Positions 46,532 to 55,775 of a DNA stretch of 64,000 nucleotides are shown here, one piece after another; the stretch's first letter is position 1; every line of letters starts with the position of its first letter. The notes beneath the pieces were generated by a model. It worked only from the letters and a program-made list of their open reading frames with translations. It made no database searches and was not told the origin of the DNA. The position numbers and the translations under genes are program-made. This DNA comes from Flaviramulus multivorans (GTDB lineage: Bacteria; Bacteroidota; Bacteroidia; Flavobacteriales; Flavobacteriaceae): NCBI RefSeq assembly GCF_021728415.1, contig NZ_JAKKDV010000002.1, positions 62,001-126,000 on the forward strand. The letters are read 5' to 3'.

Positions 46532-46556
46532 CTGTCTAAGAAAGAAAAATCTAACC

Positions 46557-49097
46557 ATGTCGAAAACATTATTTAATGTAATTGCGCTAATATTTTGCGT
46601 AACAATTTTAAATGCACAACCTAAAGAACCCACAATTCCAATAGACAAAAATGTTACCATAACTGGTAAAGTTATTGATAAAGACACGCAAATTCCTTTA
46701 GAATATGCCACGGTGGCGTTTTTTAGTAAAACTGAAAATAAAATCGTTGATGGGGGTATAAGTGACATAAATGGTGAATTTAAAATTACCGTTAAAGATG
46801 GGGTTTACGATATCTCAATAGAATATATCTCTTATAAAAAAGTTACACTATCCGATAAAAACTTGACTCAAGACGAGGATTTAGGCAATATTTTTTTAGA
46901 AATAAATTATGGAGAACTGGATGCAGTTGAAGTTATTGCAGAACGTACTACCGTAGAAATTAAATTAGACAAAAAAATATATAATATTGGTAAAGACCTT
47001 ACCACAGCTGGCGGAACTGTAAGCGACGCCCTTAATAATGTACCCTCTGTTTCTGTAGATATTGAAGGAGCCATAAGCTTAAGAGGAAACGAAAACGTTA
47101 GAATATTAATAAATGGTAAACCATCTGCACTAGCAGGTTTTGGTGATACTAATGTTTTGAGTCAATTACCAGCTGAAGCCATAGAGCGTGTTGAAGTTAT
47201 AACTTCCCCTTCTGCGCGTTATGATGCCGAGGGTACTGCAGGAATTTTAAATATTATTCTTAGACAAAAAGAAACTTTAGGTTTTAACGGTTCTCTAAAT
47301 TTTACTGTTGGTAATCCGGATAATGCAGGACTTTCTGCTAATATCAATTATAGAACTGAAAAATTTAACTTGTTTTCTAATATTGGCTTTAGATATTTTG
47401 ACGCACCAAGAAACAGCTTTAGTGATACCAGATATTTTGATAGAATTGAAAATAATGCGACCGTCTTTCCAGAATATGAAAGAATAATTGAAGATGAAGA
47501 AGTTGAACGCTTAAACAGAAACTATAATGCTAGTTTGGGTATGGAATATTTTTTATCTAAAAAAACATCTTTAACTGGTAGCATTTTCTATAGATATGGT
47601 CAAGATAGAGATAAATCGCTTAACAATAGTGATCGTTTTAATAACGGAAGTATTGTTGAAAAAACCTTAAGAGCTGAAAGACAAAGTGAAGATGGAAACA
47701 ATTTCCAATTTGCATTAAACTATATAACAAAGTTTGATAACAAAGGGCATGAACTAACGGCCGATATTCAATTGGAAAAAGGCAATGAAGAACAACTTAC
47801 CTTTATTGATGAAAATTATTTAGTTACAAACCAAACTAATCCTGAAGCTTTTCAACAAGAAAACGTAATTCAAGATGAGGATGAAAAAGAATCATTATTT
47901 CAAATAGATTACGTGTTACCAATTGGTGATAATTCAAGATTTGAAGCTGGTTACAGAGGTAATTTTGAAAATACTATTACCGACTATACACTTGAGCAAG
48001 AAGATATAAGTACTAATACTTTTTTTGTTAATGATACCATATCAAATATTTTTGACTACACTGAAAATGTAAATGCCTTTTACGCACAATATGGATCTAA
48101 ATTTGGACAATTTTCATTTTTACTAGGTTTACGTTTAGAAAACACACAACTTAAGGGAAAAATAGACTCTAGATTAACCGATCAGGAATTGGAAGAATCT
48201 TTTGGTTTTCCAATTGATATAGATTTTGATAATAATTATTTAGGACTCTTCCCTACTCTAAACTTAATTTATGACTTAGGAAAAAACAGCGATTCTGAAG
48301 AAAGTATTACATTTGGTTACAATAGAAGAATTAACAGGCCACGGGGATGGTTTATCAATCCATTTCCTTCACGTTCTAGTAGAACCAATGTTTTTCAAGG
48401 CAATCCCAATCTAAGACCCGCATTTGCAAGTGCTTTTGATTTAGGCTACTTAAAACGTTGGGATAAACTTACTTTAACAACGTCTGTTTACTACCAGTAT
48501 GAAACCGATTCTTTTGAACGTATTCAGGAAAATACAGGCAACCAAACATCTGATGGGATAGATATTATAAGAACGGTTCCTGTAAATTTATCAACAAATA
48601 AAAGAACTGGTGCTGAATTTGGAATTCTTTACAATCCTGAAAAATGGTTGCGTTTAAATACTAGTTTTAACTTCTTTGAATTTGAAACTGATGGCGAATT
48701 TAATGGTGTAGATTATAGTGCTAAAAATACTAGTTGGTTTGCTCGTATTAGTAGCAAAGTAACGCTACCTTCAAAAATAGATTGGCAAACAAATATGTTT
48801 TATAGAGCAGCGAGACAAGATGCCCAAAGCGAAAACAAAGGTATATTTTCTATAGATTTAGCGTTTAGTAAAGATATTTTTAATGATAATGCCACAATAT
48901 CATTAAATGTAAGGGATTTGCTAAATTCAAATAAAAGAAAATCTTTAACGACCACTGAGTTTTTCTCTAGAGATAGTGAATCGCAATGGAGACAGCGCCA
49001 AGTTAATGCATCATTCATATATCGTTTTAATCAGCAAAAGAAACAACGTGAAAGGCGAGAAAATAATGGTGATGATGACGGAGAATTTGAAGGCTAG
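46557..49097 (+). CDS. TonB-dependent receptor-like outer-membrane protein (paralogue 1)
   Basis: The protein has 846 residues. After a signal peptide (IALIFCVTILNA) come a CarboxypepD_reg-like domain (ITGKVIDKDTQIPLEYATVA), a plug domain (TVSDALNNVPSVSVDIEGAI, RVEVITSPSARYDAEGTAGI) and a long barrel of the OMP_b-brl type ending NASFIYRFNQQKKQ. These import nutrients or sense ligands; no SusD partner is next to it, so polysaccharide uptake by a Sus system is not supported. It is about 60-70% alike, by eye, with the next gene. A terminator separates them. Confidence 0.87.
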   Translation: MSKTLFNVIALIFCVTILNAQPKEPTIPIDKNVTITGKVIDKDTQIPLEYATVAFFSKTENKIVDGGISDINGEFKITVKDGVYDISIEYISYKKVTLSDKNLTQDEDLGNIFLEINYGELDAVEVIAERTTVEIKLDKKIYNIGKDLTTAGGTVSDALNNVPSVSVDIEGAISLRGNENVRILINGKPSALAGFGDTNVLSQLPAEAIERVEVITSPSARYDAEGTAGILNIILRQKETLGFNGSLNFTVGNPDNAGLSANINYRTEKFNLFSNIGFRYFDAPRNSFSDTRYFDRIENNATVFPEYERIIEDEEVERLNRNYNASLGMEYFLSKKTSLTGSIFYRYGQDRDKSLNNSDRFNNGSIVEKTLRAERQSEDGNNFQFALNYITKFDNKGHELTADIQLEKGNEEQLTFIDENYLVTNQTNPEAFQQENVIQDEDEKESLFQIDYVLPIGDNSRFEAGYRGNFENTITDYTLEQEDISTNTFFVNDTISNIFDYTENVNAFYAQYGSKFGQFSFLLGLRLENTQLKGKIDSRLTDQELEESFGFPIDIDFDNNYLGLFPTLNLIYDLGKNSDSEESITFGYNRRINRPRGWFINPFPSRSSRTNVFQGNPNLRPAFASAFDLGYLKRWDKLTLTTSVYYQYETDSFERIQENTGNQTSDGIDIIRTVPVNLSTNKRTGAEFGILYNPEKWLRLNTSFNFFEFETDGEFNGVDYSAKNTSWFARISSKVTLPSKIDWQTNMFYRAARQDAQSENKGIFSIDLAFSKDIFNDNATISLNVRDLLNSNKRKSLTTTEFFSRDSESQWRQRQVNASFIYRFNQQKKQRERRENNGDDDGEFEG

Positions 49098-49123
49098 TTT
49101 TAAACTCTATAAATTAATACTAA

Positions 49124-49143
49124 GGAAGCATGCTTAAGCTTCC
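49124..49143 (+). terminator. Intrinsic terminator after first receptor
   Basis: GGAAGC and GCTTCC arms enclose ATGCTTAA, followed by TTTTCTTTTC. It lies 27 bp past the stop. Confidence 0.72.
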
Positions 49144-49200
49144 TTTTCTTTTCTAATTTCTTTTAAGAAAACATTAACCTTTATCCATTAAACTTTAAGA

Positions 49201-49208
49201 TAAATTTG
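49201..49208 (+). promoter_or_regulatory. -7 box (TAAATTTG) of second receptor gene
   Basis: TAAATTTG again begins exactly 33 bp before the ATG (49234), with the same flanking words as the first copy. The promoter appears to have been duplicated with the gene. Confidence 0.65.
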
Positions 49209-49233
49209 CCGTCCAACAAAGTAAAATCTAATC

Positions 49234-51666
49234 ATGACCAAAGTTTTAACTTCAATTGTTACCTCCCTATTTTTTGTGTCTTTTTTTTACGCTCAACCTA
49301 AAGAACCAAATGTTGTATTTGATAAAAATATAACAGTTAAGGGAAAAGTAGTAGATAAAGAAACCCAATTACCTTTAGAATATGCCTCCATTGCTTTTTT
49401 TAGTAAAAAAGAAAATAAAATTGTTGACGGTGGTATTACTGACGTAAATGGAGAGTTTAGCATCATAGTTAATGATGGCATATACGATATTTCAATTGAG
49501 TATATTTCTTATAAAAAGGTGTCTTTTTTAAATAAAAAACTTGAAACAGATGAGGATTTAGGCATTATAACTCTTGAGATAGATTATGGCACATTAGATG
49601 CCGTAGAAATTATAGCTGAACGTACAACTGTTGAAATAAAATTAGACAAGAAAATATATAACGTGGGTAAAGACTTAACTGTAAGTGGAGGAACCGTTAG
49701 TGATGTACTTGATAATATACCATCAGTAACAGTAGATGTAGAAGGAAATGTTGCTTTGCGCGGAAACGACAATGTTCGGATTTTAATTAACGGCAAACCT
49801 TCTGGACTTGTAGGTTTAAACTCAACGGAGGCTTTGCGACAACTTCCTGCCGAATCCATTGAAAGGGTTGAAGTAATTACATCACCTTCTGCTAGGTACG
49901 AATCTGAGGGAACCGCAGGAATTTTAAATATTATTTTAAGACGAAGTAAATTACAAGGATTTAATGGTGCTTTAACCACCAATGTTGGATATCCTGATGC
50001 TGCTGGTATTTCTGGAAATGTTAATTACAGAACTGGTGATGTTAACTTTTTTAATACAACAGGCTATAACTATCGTGAAACACTAGGAAATTCCTATACA
50101 TTTACCCAATATAAAGAGAATGGTAACTATTTAGATGAAAAACAAGATTGGGTAAATACAAGAAAAGGATTAACCTCAAATATTGGTGTAGAATGGTATA
50201 TAAATGATTCTGCCTCATTAACAACTTCTTTGGTTTACAGTGATAATGATTCAGAGCAAGATTCAAAAAACAGACTATTGCAATATGATAATAATTTTAA
50301 TTTAACAGGAGAAACGAATCGATTAGACCCAGAAGTTGGCAACTCAAAAACCATTCAATACGCTACAAATTTTACCAAAAATTTTAATACAAGTGGGCAT
50401 AAACTTTCATTCGATTTTCAGTATGAAGAAAGTAATCAAAATGAAAACTCTTTAATTATAACTAACGGTGTTGCTACCGATAAAGTTGATAGATTAGATT
50501 CGCAAACTGATATTTTATTACAAACTGATTATGTGTTACCAATAGGTGATAATAGCCAATTTGAATTGGGTTATAGAGGTGGTTTTAATACTCGAAAAAC
50601 AGATTTTCGTGTTGAGCTTTTAAATACAGATACTAACGAATTTGAAGTTGATAACGATTTATCAAACTTATTTAACTTTAAATTATATATAAACGCGCTA
50701 TACACACAATTCGGTAGTAAAATAGATAAATTTTCTTATTTATTTGGTCTTCGTTTAGAGGACACACAAATTACAATAGATCAACCAACCTCAGGTGATT
50801 TTGAGAAGAAACGGTTTACTGGGTTATTCCCTACCATTAATTTCAGCTATGAATTAAGTGACTCACAAAGTATTACACTTGGATATAGCAGACGAATACA
50901 AAGACCACGTAGTTTTTACCTAAATCCATTTCCGTCTAGAACGAGTTTAACTAATATTTTTCAAGGAAACCCTGATTTAGACCCAAGTTATTCTGGGCTT
51001 TATGATTTAGGTTATCTAAATAGATTTGAAAAAGTGACCATAAGTTCGTCTATTTATTATCAACATGAAACTAACGATAGTAACTGGGTAAGTTCAGAAA
51101 CTGGTGAAACTGTTGTTGTAAATGGCACTACATTGCCTGTAATTAGAAGAACGCCTGTAAATTTAGCTACCAATGACCGTTATGGTTTTGAATTCAATGT
51201 TAATTACAGTCCTTCAAGAAAATGGCGTGTAAATACAGATTTCAATCTTTTTAAATCTGTTACAAGAGGTGATTATGAAGGTGTGAGTTTTGATGCTGAA
51301 AACATCAGTTGGAATATTCGATTGAGTAATAAATACACACTTCCTGGTAAAATAGATTGGCAAACAAATATAGATTATAGGGGACCAAGTGAGGATGCCC
51401 AAAATACAAGAAAAGCCATAGCTTCAGCTAATATGGCTTTAAGTAAAGACTTATTTAACGAAAAAGCATCCATTGCATTCAATATAAGCGATATTTTTAA
51501 TAGTAGAAGATATAAAGGAGATATAAACACCCCTACTTTTACTAGTACAAGAGATTTACAATTTAGAGGAGGACAAACAGTAAATTTATCATTTACTTAC
51601 AGGTTCAATCAGAAAAAGAAACCAGAACGCCAAAGAGGTGGTGAAAGTTTTGAAATTGAAGGATAA
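49234..51666 (+). CDS. TonB-dependent receptor-like outer-membrane protein (paralogue 2)
   Basis: The protein has 810 residues. It repeats the plan of paralogue 1: signal peptide, ITVKGKVVDKETQLPLEYAS, plug (TVSDVLDNIPSVTVDVEGNV, RVEVITSPSARYESEGTAGI), barrel, and the end NLSFTYRFNQKKKPERQ. The N-terminal two domains are nearly alike while the mid-barrel loops differ, suggesting divergence in what each binds. It has its own promoter and terminator. Confidence 0.87.
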   Translation: MTKVLTSIVTSLFFVSFFYAQPKEPNVVFDKNITVKGKVVDKETQLPLEYASIAFFSKKENKIVDGGITDVNGEFSIIVNDGIYDISIEYISYKKVSFLNKKLETDEDLGIITLEIDYGTLDAVEIIAERTTVEIKLDKKIYNVGKDLTVSGGTVSDVLDNIPSVTVDVEGNVALRGNDNVRILINGKPSGLVGLNSTEALRQLPAESIERVEVITSPSARYESEGTAGILNIILRRSKLQGFNGALTTNVGYPDAAGISGNVNYRTGDVNFFNTTGYNYRETLGNSYTFTQYKENGNYLDEKQDWVNTRKGLTSNIGVEWYINDSASLTTSLVYSDNDSEQDSKNRLLQYDNNFNLTGETNRLDPEVGNSKTIQYATNFTKNFNTSGHKLSFDFQYEESNQNENSLIITNGVATDKVDRLDSQTDILLQTDYVLPIGDNSQFELGYRGGFNTRKTDFRVELLNTDTNEFEVDNDLSNLFNFKLYINALYTQFGSKIDKFSYLFGLRLEDTQITIDQPTSGDFEKKRFTGLFPTINFSYELSDSQSITLGYSRRIQRPRSFYLNPFPSRTSLTNIFQGNPDLDPSYSGLYDLGYLNRFEKVTISSSIYYQHETNDSNWVSSETGETVVVNGTTLPVIRRTPVNLATNDRYGFEFNVNYSPSRKWRVNTDFNLFKSVTRGDYEGVSFDAENISWNIRLSNKYTLPGKIDWQTNIDYRGPSEDAQNTRKAIASANMALSKDLFNEKASIAFNISDIFNSRRYKGDINTPTFTSTRDLQFRGGQTVNLSFTYRFNQKKKPERQRGGESFEIEG

Positions 51667-51711
51667 TTAAAAATAAATAATTATTTACTGATAAAATAAG
51701 TCATAAAAAAA

Positions 51712-51730
51712 GGAAGCTAAATTAGCTTCC
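51712..51730. terminator. Bidirectional intrinsic terminator after second receptor
   Basis: GGAAGCTAA and TTAGCTTCC arms around one or two bases, with A-run before and T-run after. It ends the receptor gene (+) and, in reverse, the small membrane-protein gene (-). The stem core GGAAGC...GCTTCC is the same as in the terminator of paralogue 1. Confidence 0.85.
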
Positions 51731-51755
51731 TTTTTTTATTATATGTTATTTGAGA

Positions 51756-51929
51756 TTAAGCTTTGCGCTTAGCCTTTTTTTCTTCTCTTATTTCTTTTAA
51801 TCTTTCAATTAAAGAACCACCTATCCAATATGGGATAACAAAGGTTAATAAAAATATCATTAACCAAAAGCCAATAGTTAATATGGTTAAAAATGCTAAA
51901 AATCCTAAATATTGGTCAAATTCAAACAT
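51756..51929 (-). CDS. Small membrane protein of unknown function
   Basis: I place the start at the ATG at 51929 (MFEFDQYLGFLAFLTILTIG, 57 residues). A longer frame begins at 51971, but a clear promoter (-7 box at 51958-51965) lies inside that extension. Two hydrophobic stretches (FLAFLTILTIGFWLMIFLLTFVIPYWIGG) are followed by a basic tail (ERLKEIREEKKAKRKA). I recognise no family. Confidence 0.6.
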   Translation of the reverse strand: MFEFDQYLGFLAFLTILTIGFWLMIFLLTFVIPYWIGGSLIERLKEIREEKKAKRKA

Positions 51930-51957
51930 AGTGTATGTGTCAATTAATAATCTGACG

Positions 51958-51988
51958 CAAAGATAATGCAAAGTGATTTGTTACACAA
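51958..51988 (-). promoter_or_regulatory. Promoter of small membrane-protein gene (TTG-N20-TATCTTTG)
   Basis: On the minus strand TATCTTTG (51958-51965) is preceded by TTG (51986-51988) with a 20-bp gap. The ATG at 51929 is 28 bp downstream, which settles the start choice. Confidence 0.6.
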
Positions 51989-52021
51989 TATCAAATTAAA
52001 ATTTATTAACAGAGTTTTACA

Positions 52022-52663
52022 CTAATTCAAATTGGGTTGCGGGGTCATTCTTAAATAAGGCTTAATTTCTTTAAAGCCTTTTGTAAAATGCTTAGGTATA
52101 TCAGCCGTTGCTATTGAAGGTGATACTACACAATCATCTCCATTGTTCCAATTTGCCGGTGTTGCAACTTTATGATAAGCTGTTAATTGTAAACTGTCAA
52201 TAACACGTAATAATTCATCAAAATTTCTTCCAGTAGAAGCTGGGTATGTAATTATAAGCTTCACTTTTTTATCATCCCCAATCACAAAAACCGATCTAAC
52301 CGTTGCTTTTTCATCAGCATTAGGATGAATCATATCATATAGTTCGGAAACCTTTCTGTCTTCATCGGCTATAATTGGAAAGTTCACAGTTGTATTTTGA
52401 GTTTCGTTTATATCTTTAACCCAATCATGATGGGACTCTAGTCCATCAACACTTAACGCTACAACTTTCACGTTACGCTTTTCAAATTCTGATTTATATT
52501 TTGCTACAGTTCCTAGTTCTGTAGTACAAACCGGCGTATAATCAGCTGGATGCGAAAATAGTATGCCCCAGTTATTTCCTAACCATTCATGAAAATTGAT
52601 ATTACCTTCTGTTGACTTTGCAGTAAAATTCGGGGCTATATCCCCTAATCTAATTGTTGCCAT
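52022..52663 (-). CDS. 1-Cys peroxiredoxin (Prx6 type)
   Basis: The protein has 213 residues. The peroxidatic Cys is C46 in FSHPADYTPVCTTELG, and the extended C-terminal domain (VVSPSIATADIPKHFTKGFKEIKPYLRMTPQP) matches Prx6. It removes H2O2 and alkyl peroxides in the cytoplasm; the redox partner is unknown. No partner reductase is next to it and it appears monocistronic. Confidence 0.93.
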   Translation of the reverse strand: MATIRLGDIAPNFTAKSTEGNINFHEWLGNNWGILFSHPADYTPVCTTELGTVAKYKSEFEKRNVKVVALSVDGLESHHDWVKDINETQNTTVNFPIIADEDRKVSELYDMIHPNADEKATVRSVFVIGDDKKVKLIITYPASTGRNFDELLRVIDSLQLTAYHKVATPANWNNGDDCVVSPSIATADIPKHFTKGFKEIKPYLRMTPQPNLN

Positions 52664-52806
52664 ATTATTATTTTGTTTATATTAAATTTATAATCCTACT
52701 AAATTAGTATATTTAATGGGATTAATAAAAATAATACTGTTATTTCTCTGTTAAAAAAAACTTGTAAAACTAGCAAATATCATACTAATAAAAGCTTTAA
52801 AACAAT

Positions 52807-52814
52807 TAACTTTG
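52807..52814 (+). promoter_or_regulatory. -7 box (TAACTTTG) of fumC
   Basis: TAACTTTG matches TAnnTTTG and ends 24 bp before the ATG at 52839. It also argues against a start at 52812, which overlaps it. Confidence 0.55.
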
Positions 52815-52838
52815 TATCATACATTAAATCATTTTATA

Positions 52839-54236
52839 ATGGGCTTTAGAATAGAAAAAGATACGATGGGTGAGGTAAAAGTACCTGCCGATAAACTTTG
52901 GGGAGCACAAACAGAACGCTCAAGAAATAATTTTAAAATAGGACCAGCTGCATCTATGCCTTTAGAAATTGTTTATGGATTTGCATATCTTAAAAAAGCA
53001 GCGGCATATACAAATTGTGAACTAGGAGTTTTACCAATTGAAAAACGCGATTTAATTGCTGCTGTATGTGATGAAATACTAGAAGGTAAGCATGATGACC
53101 AATTTCCTTTAGTTATATGGCAAACAGGTTCTGGCACACAGAGCAATATGAATGTAAATGAGGTTATAGCTAACAGAGCGCATCAATTGGCTGGAAAAGT
53201 TATAGGAGAAGGCGACAAAACGATTCAACCTAATGATGATGTAAATAAATCACAATCCTCAAATGACACTTTCCCAACTGGGATGCATATTGCGGCTTAC
53301 AAGAAAATTGTAGATGTTACTATTCCCGGAGTAAAACAATTACGCAATACACTTCAAAAAAAATCAGAAGCATTTAAAAATGTGGTTAAGATTGGTAGAA
53401 CACATCTTATGGATGCAACGCCATTAACATTAGGTCAAGAACTTTCTGGATATGTAGCGCAGTTAGATCATGGTTTAAAAGCTTTGGAAAACACTTTGCC
53501 ACATTTAAGCGAATTAGCTTTAGGTGGAACAGCAGTTGGCACAGGTTTAAATACTCCTAAAGGTTATAGCAAGCGGGTAGCTGAATATATTGCTAAATTT
53601 ACGGAACTGCCTTTTATAACTGCTCCAAACAAGTTTGAAGCGTTAGCGGCACATGATGCGATTGTTGAAACGCATGGAGCTTTAAAACAACTAGCTGTTT
53701 CTTTAAACAAAATAGCAAACGATATAAGAATGATGGCTTCTGGACCAAGAAGTGGTATTGGGGAAATTATTATTCCTGCCAATGAACCTGGTAGCTCGAT
53801 CATGCCTGGAAAAGTAAACCCTACTCAATGTGAAGCTTTAACTATGGTTTGTGCACAAGTAATGGGTAACGATGTGGCAATAACTGTAGGCGGATTGCAA
53901 GGACATTATGAGTTAAATGTATTCAAGCCTGTAATGGCTGCCAATATTTTACATTCTGCGCAATTAATTGGTGATGCTTGCATAAGCTTCGATGTAAATT
54001 GTGCTGTAGGTATAGAACCAAACAATGAAGTAATTACAAAATTACTTAATAACTCTTTAATGCTTGTTACTGCTTTAAATACTAAAATTGGTTATTATAA
54101 AGCTGCGGAAATAGCTAATACAGCTCATAAAAATGGTACAACGTTAAAAGAAGAAGCTATTAACTTAGGTTATGTAACTGCCGAAGAATATGACGCTTGG
54201 GTAAAGCCTGAAGATATGGTAGGTGGGCTTAAATAA
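52839..54236 (+). CDS. fumC: Class II fumarate hydratase
   Basis: I chose the ATG at 52839 ([20 protein letters not shown], 465 residues), since the -7 box overlaps an upstream [23 protein letters not shown] and the family signature [16 protein letters not shown], with the active-site Ser, are intact, as are [14 protein letters not shown] and [11 protein letters not shown]. It interconverts fumarate and malate in the TCA cycle. It has its own promoter and terminator. Confidence 0.97.
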   Translation: MGFRIEKDTMGEVKVPADKLWGAQTERSRNNFKIGPAASMPLEIVYGFAYLKKAAAYTNCELGVLPIEKRDLIAAVCDEILEGKHDDQFPLVIWQTGSGTQSNMNVNEVIANRAHQLAGKVIGEGDKTIQPNDDVNKSQSSNDTFPTGMHIAAYKKIVDVTIPGVKQLRNTLQKKSEAFKNVVKIGRTHLMDATPLTLGQELSGYVAQLDHGLKALENTLPHLSELALGGTAVGTGLNTPKGYSKRVAEYIAKFTELPFITAPNKFEALAAHDAIVETHGALKQLAVSLNKIANDIRMMASGPRSGIGEIIIPANEPGSSIMPGKVNPTQCEALTMVCAQVMGNDVAITVGGLQGHYELNVFKPVMAANILHSAQLIGDACISFDVNCAVGIEPNNEVITKLLNNSLMLVTALNTKIGYYKAAEIANTAHKNGTTLKEEAINLGYVTAEEYDAWVKPEDMVGGLK

Positions 54237-54260
54237 AATTCATAAAAGCATTGAAAATAA

Positions 54261-54289
54261 AAAACAGGTAAAAATTATTTACCTGTTTT
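54261..54289 (+). terminator. Intrinsic terminator of fumC
   Basis: AAAACAGGTAAA (54261-54272) pairs with TTTACCTGTTTT (54278-54289) around AATTA, followed by more T. It lies 25 bp past the stop. Confidence 0.85.
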
Positions 54290-54379
54290 TTTTTGGTTAG
54301 TTAGCTATCAATCCTCTATATTTTGAAAGGAAATCAAGTCAAATATAGAATTTAACATGTAATTAATAATTAACAAATG

Positions 54380-54964
54380 TTAATCCTTAGCTATTTTTTT
54401 TCTTATTCTACTTAACTGTACAGCTGTAATACCCAAATAAGAAGCAATATGATATTGAGGTATTAAATATTCAACATCTGGTATTTGTCGCTTTAATTCA
54501 ATATATCGATTTTTCGCATCTAAAGATATTAACTCTACTAAACGCTTTTCATAAGTCATGTATACAGTTTCTAAAACTTTAGCATACAACATATTAAGAG
54601 ATTCATCCTTTTTACATAAATCCATTAATTTATAATAATCAACTTCATAAATTTCACAATCTGTGAGTGCCTCAAAAACAAATAAAGAAGGCTTTTTTTG
54701 AATTAACGCCGTAACAGGTCCAACAAAACTAAAGGGCAAATAAAAACTTTTATTAAACTCTTTACCAGATTCGGTGCTTAAAAAACATCTTATAACACCT
54801 GAAACAAGCATATACACCTTTGATGGTACTTCATTCAACTTTACAATTTGAGTCCCTCCTTTTACAGATTTTAACTCAGTAATTTTAAGAAGTTCCTCAA
54901 TATTCCTTTCTGAAATACTGCTAAAGGAGTTTAAAAAATTAACATGTAATTCGTTTGGATTCAT
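54380..54964 (-). CDS. Crp/Fnr family transcription regulator
   Basis: The protein has 194 residues. The N-terminal cyclic-nucleotide-binding-like domain contains VKGGTQIVKLNEVPSKVYML and IRCFLSTESGKEFNKSFYLP. The C-terminal winged helix is YHIASYLGITAVQLSRIRKK. As in many Bacteroidota Crp-like proteins, cAMP-contact residues are not obvious. Its start overlaps the racemase stop by 4 bp, suggesting co-expression with, and perhaps regulation of, the racemase. Confidence 0.87.
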   Translation of the reverse strand: MNPNELHVNFLNSFSSISERNIEELLKITELKSVKGGTQIVKLNEVPSKVYMLVSGVIRCFLSTESGKEFNKSFYLPFSFVGPVTALIQKKPSLFVFEALTDCEIYEVDYYKLMDLCKKDESLNMLYAKVLETVYMTYEKRLVELISLDAKNRYIELKRQIPDVEYLIPQYHIASYLGITAVQLSRIRKKIAKD

Positions 54965-55653
54965 AAATTTATAGCTTCGTTAAATACCTTAGTTGCATGT
55001 ATTGTTGTAGTATCAAAAACAGGCACACTAACATCCTCTTGCTTAATTAACAATGGTATTTCAGTGCAACCCAAAATTACACCTTCTGCCCCATCATCTA
55101 TTAATTTTTCTATAATTTGCAAATAAACAAGTTTAGATGCATCGATAAAAACACCTTTTGCCAGTTCTTTATAGATTATATTATGAATTATATTTCTATC
55201 TTCAAGATTTGGCACCATGGCCTTTATACCATGAGATTCTAAAATTTTAGTAAAAAAATCATTTTCCATAGTATATTTTGTACCCAAAAGAGCTACGGTT
55301 TTTAGATTTTTCTCTTTAATTTTTTCCGATGTGGCATCAGCTATATGTATAACGGGAATACTCACAGATTTTCTTACGGCTTCTATAGTTAAGTGCATGG
55401 TATTTGCACAAATTAAAATACTTTTAGCACCGGCAGCCTCTAAGCTTTTAGCGGCATTTGCCATAATATCATTTAATAAATCCCATCTGTCTTCCTTTTG
55501 CAATTTTGAAATCTCAGCAAAATCAACCGAATTAATGATAACTTTACATGAATGATTTTCTCCAAAATATTTGCTTGCAAGATTATTCAAAACCTCGTAA
55601 TACATAATGGTAGATTGTGGAGTAATTCCACCTATTAAACCTATGGTTTGCAT
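54961..55653 (-). CDS. Aspartate/glutamate racemase family protein
   Basis: The protein has 230 residues. MQTIGLIGGITPQSTIMYYE opens the family; the two catalytic Cys lie in LICANTMHLT and VILGCTEIPLL. It would racemise aspartate, glutamate or a related amino acid without PLP. It is the first gene of a two-gene unit with a Crp/Fnr regulator. No peptidoglycan genes are adjacent, so a D-amino-acid catabolic or signalling role is possible. Confidence 0.88.
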   Translation of the reverse strand: MQTIGLIGGITPQSTIMYYEVLNNLASKYFGENHSCKVIINSVDFAEISKLQKEDRWDLLNDIMANAAKSLEAAGAKSILICANTMHLTIEAVRKSVSIPVIHIADATSEKIKEKNLKTVALLGTKYTMENDFFTKILESHGIKAMVPNLEDRNIIHNIIYKELAKGVFIDASKLVYLQIIEKLIDDGAEGVILGCTEIPLLIKQEDVSVPVFDTTTIHATKVFNEAINL

Positions 55654-55696
55654 TATTTAAAAATTTAAACTAAAGTATATTAATATTTACAGTATT

Positions 55697-55704
55697 CAAA
55701 TTTA
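55697..55704 (-). promoter_or_regulatory. -7 box (TAAATTTG) upstream of racemase gene
   Basis: The minus strand reads TAAATTTG 43 bp before the ATG at 55653. No good -33 TTG is at 19-21 bp. Confidence 0.4.
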
Positions 55705-55722
55705 TAGCCTTCTATAAATAAA

Positions 55723-55752
55723 AAAAGCCTCAAACATTACGTTTGAGACTTT
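55723..55752 (-). terminator. Intrinsic terminator of coiled-coil protein gene
   Basis: CTCAAAC (55729-55735) pairs with GTTTGAG (55741-55747) around ATTAC, and the minus strand runs into seven Ts. It is 24 bp past the stop at 55776. Confidence 0.75.
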
Positions 55753-55775
55753 TCAATTAAGTGTTATAATCAATA

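Noticed and set aside
49584-49982. 132-codon minus-strand frame inside the second receptor
   Set aside because: It is antisense to the conserved plug domain, and no independent signal supports it.
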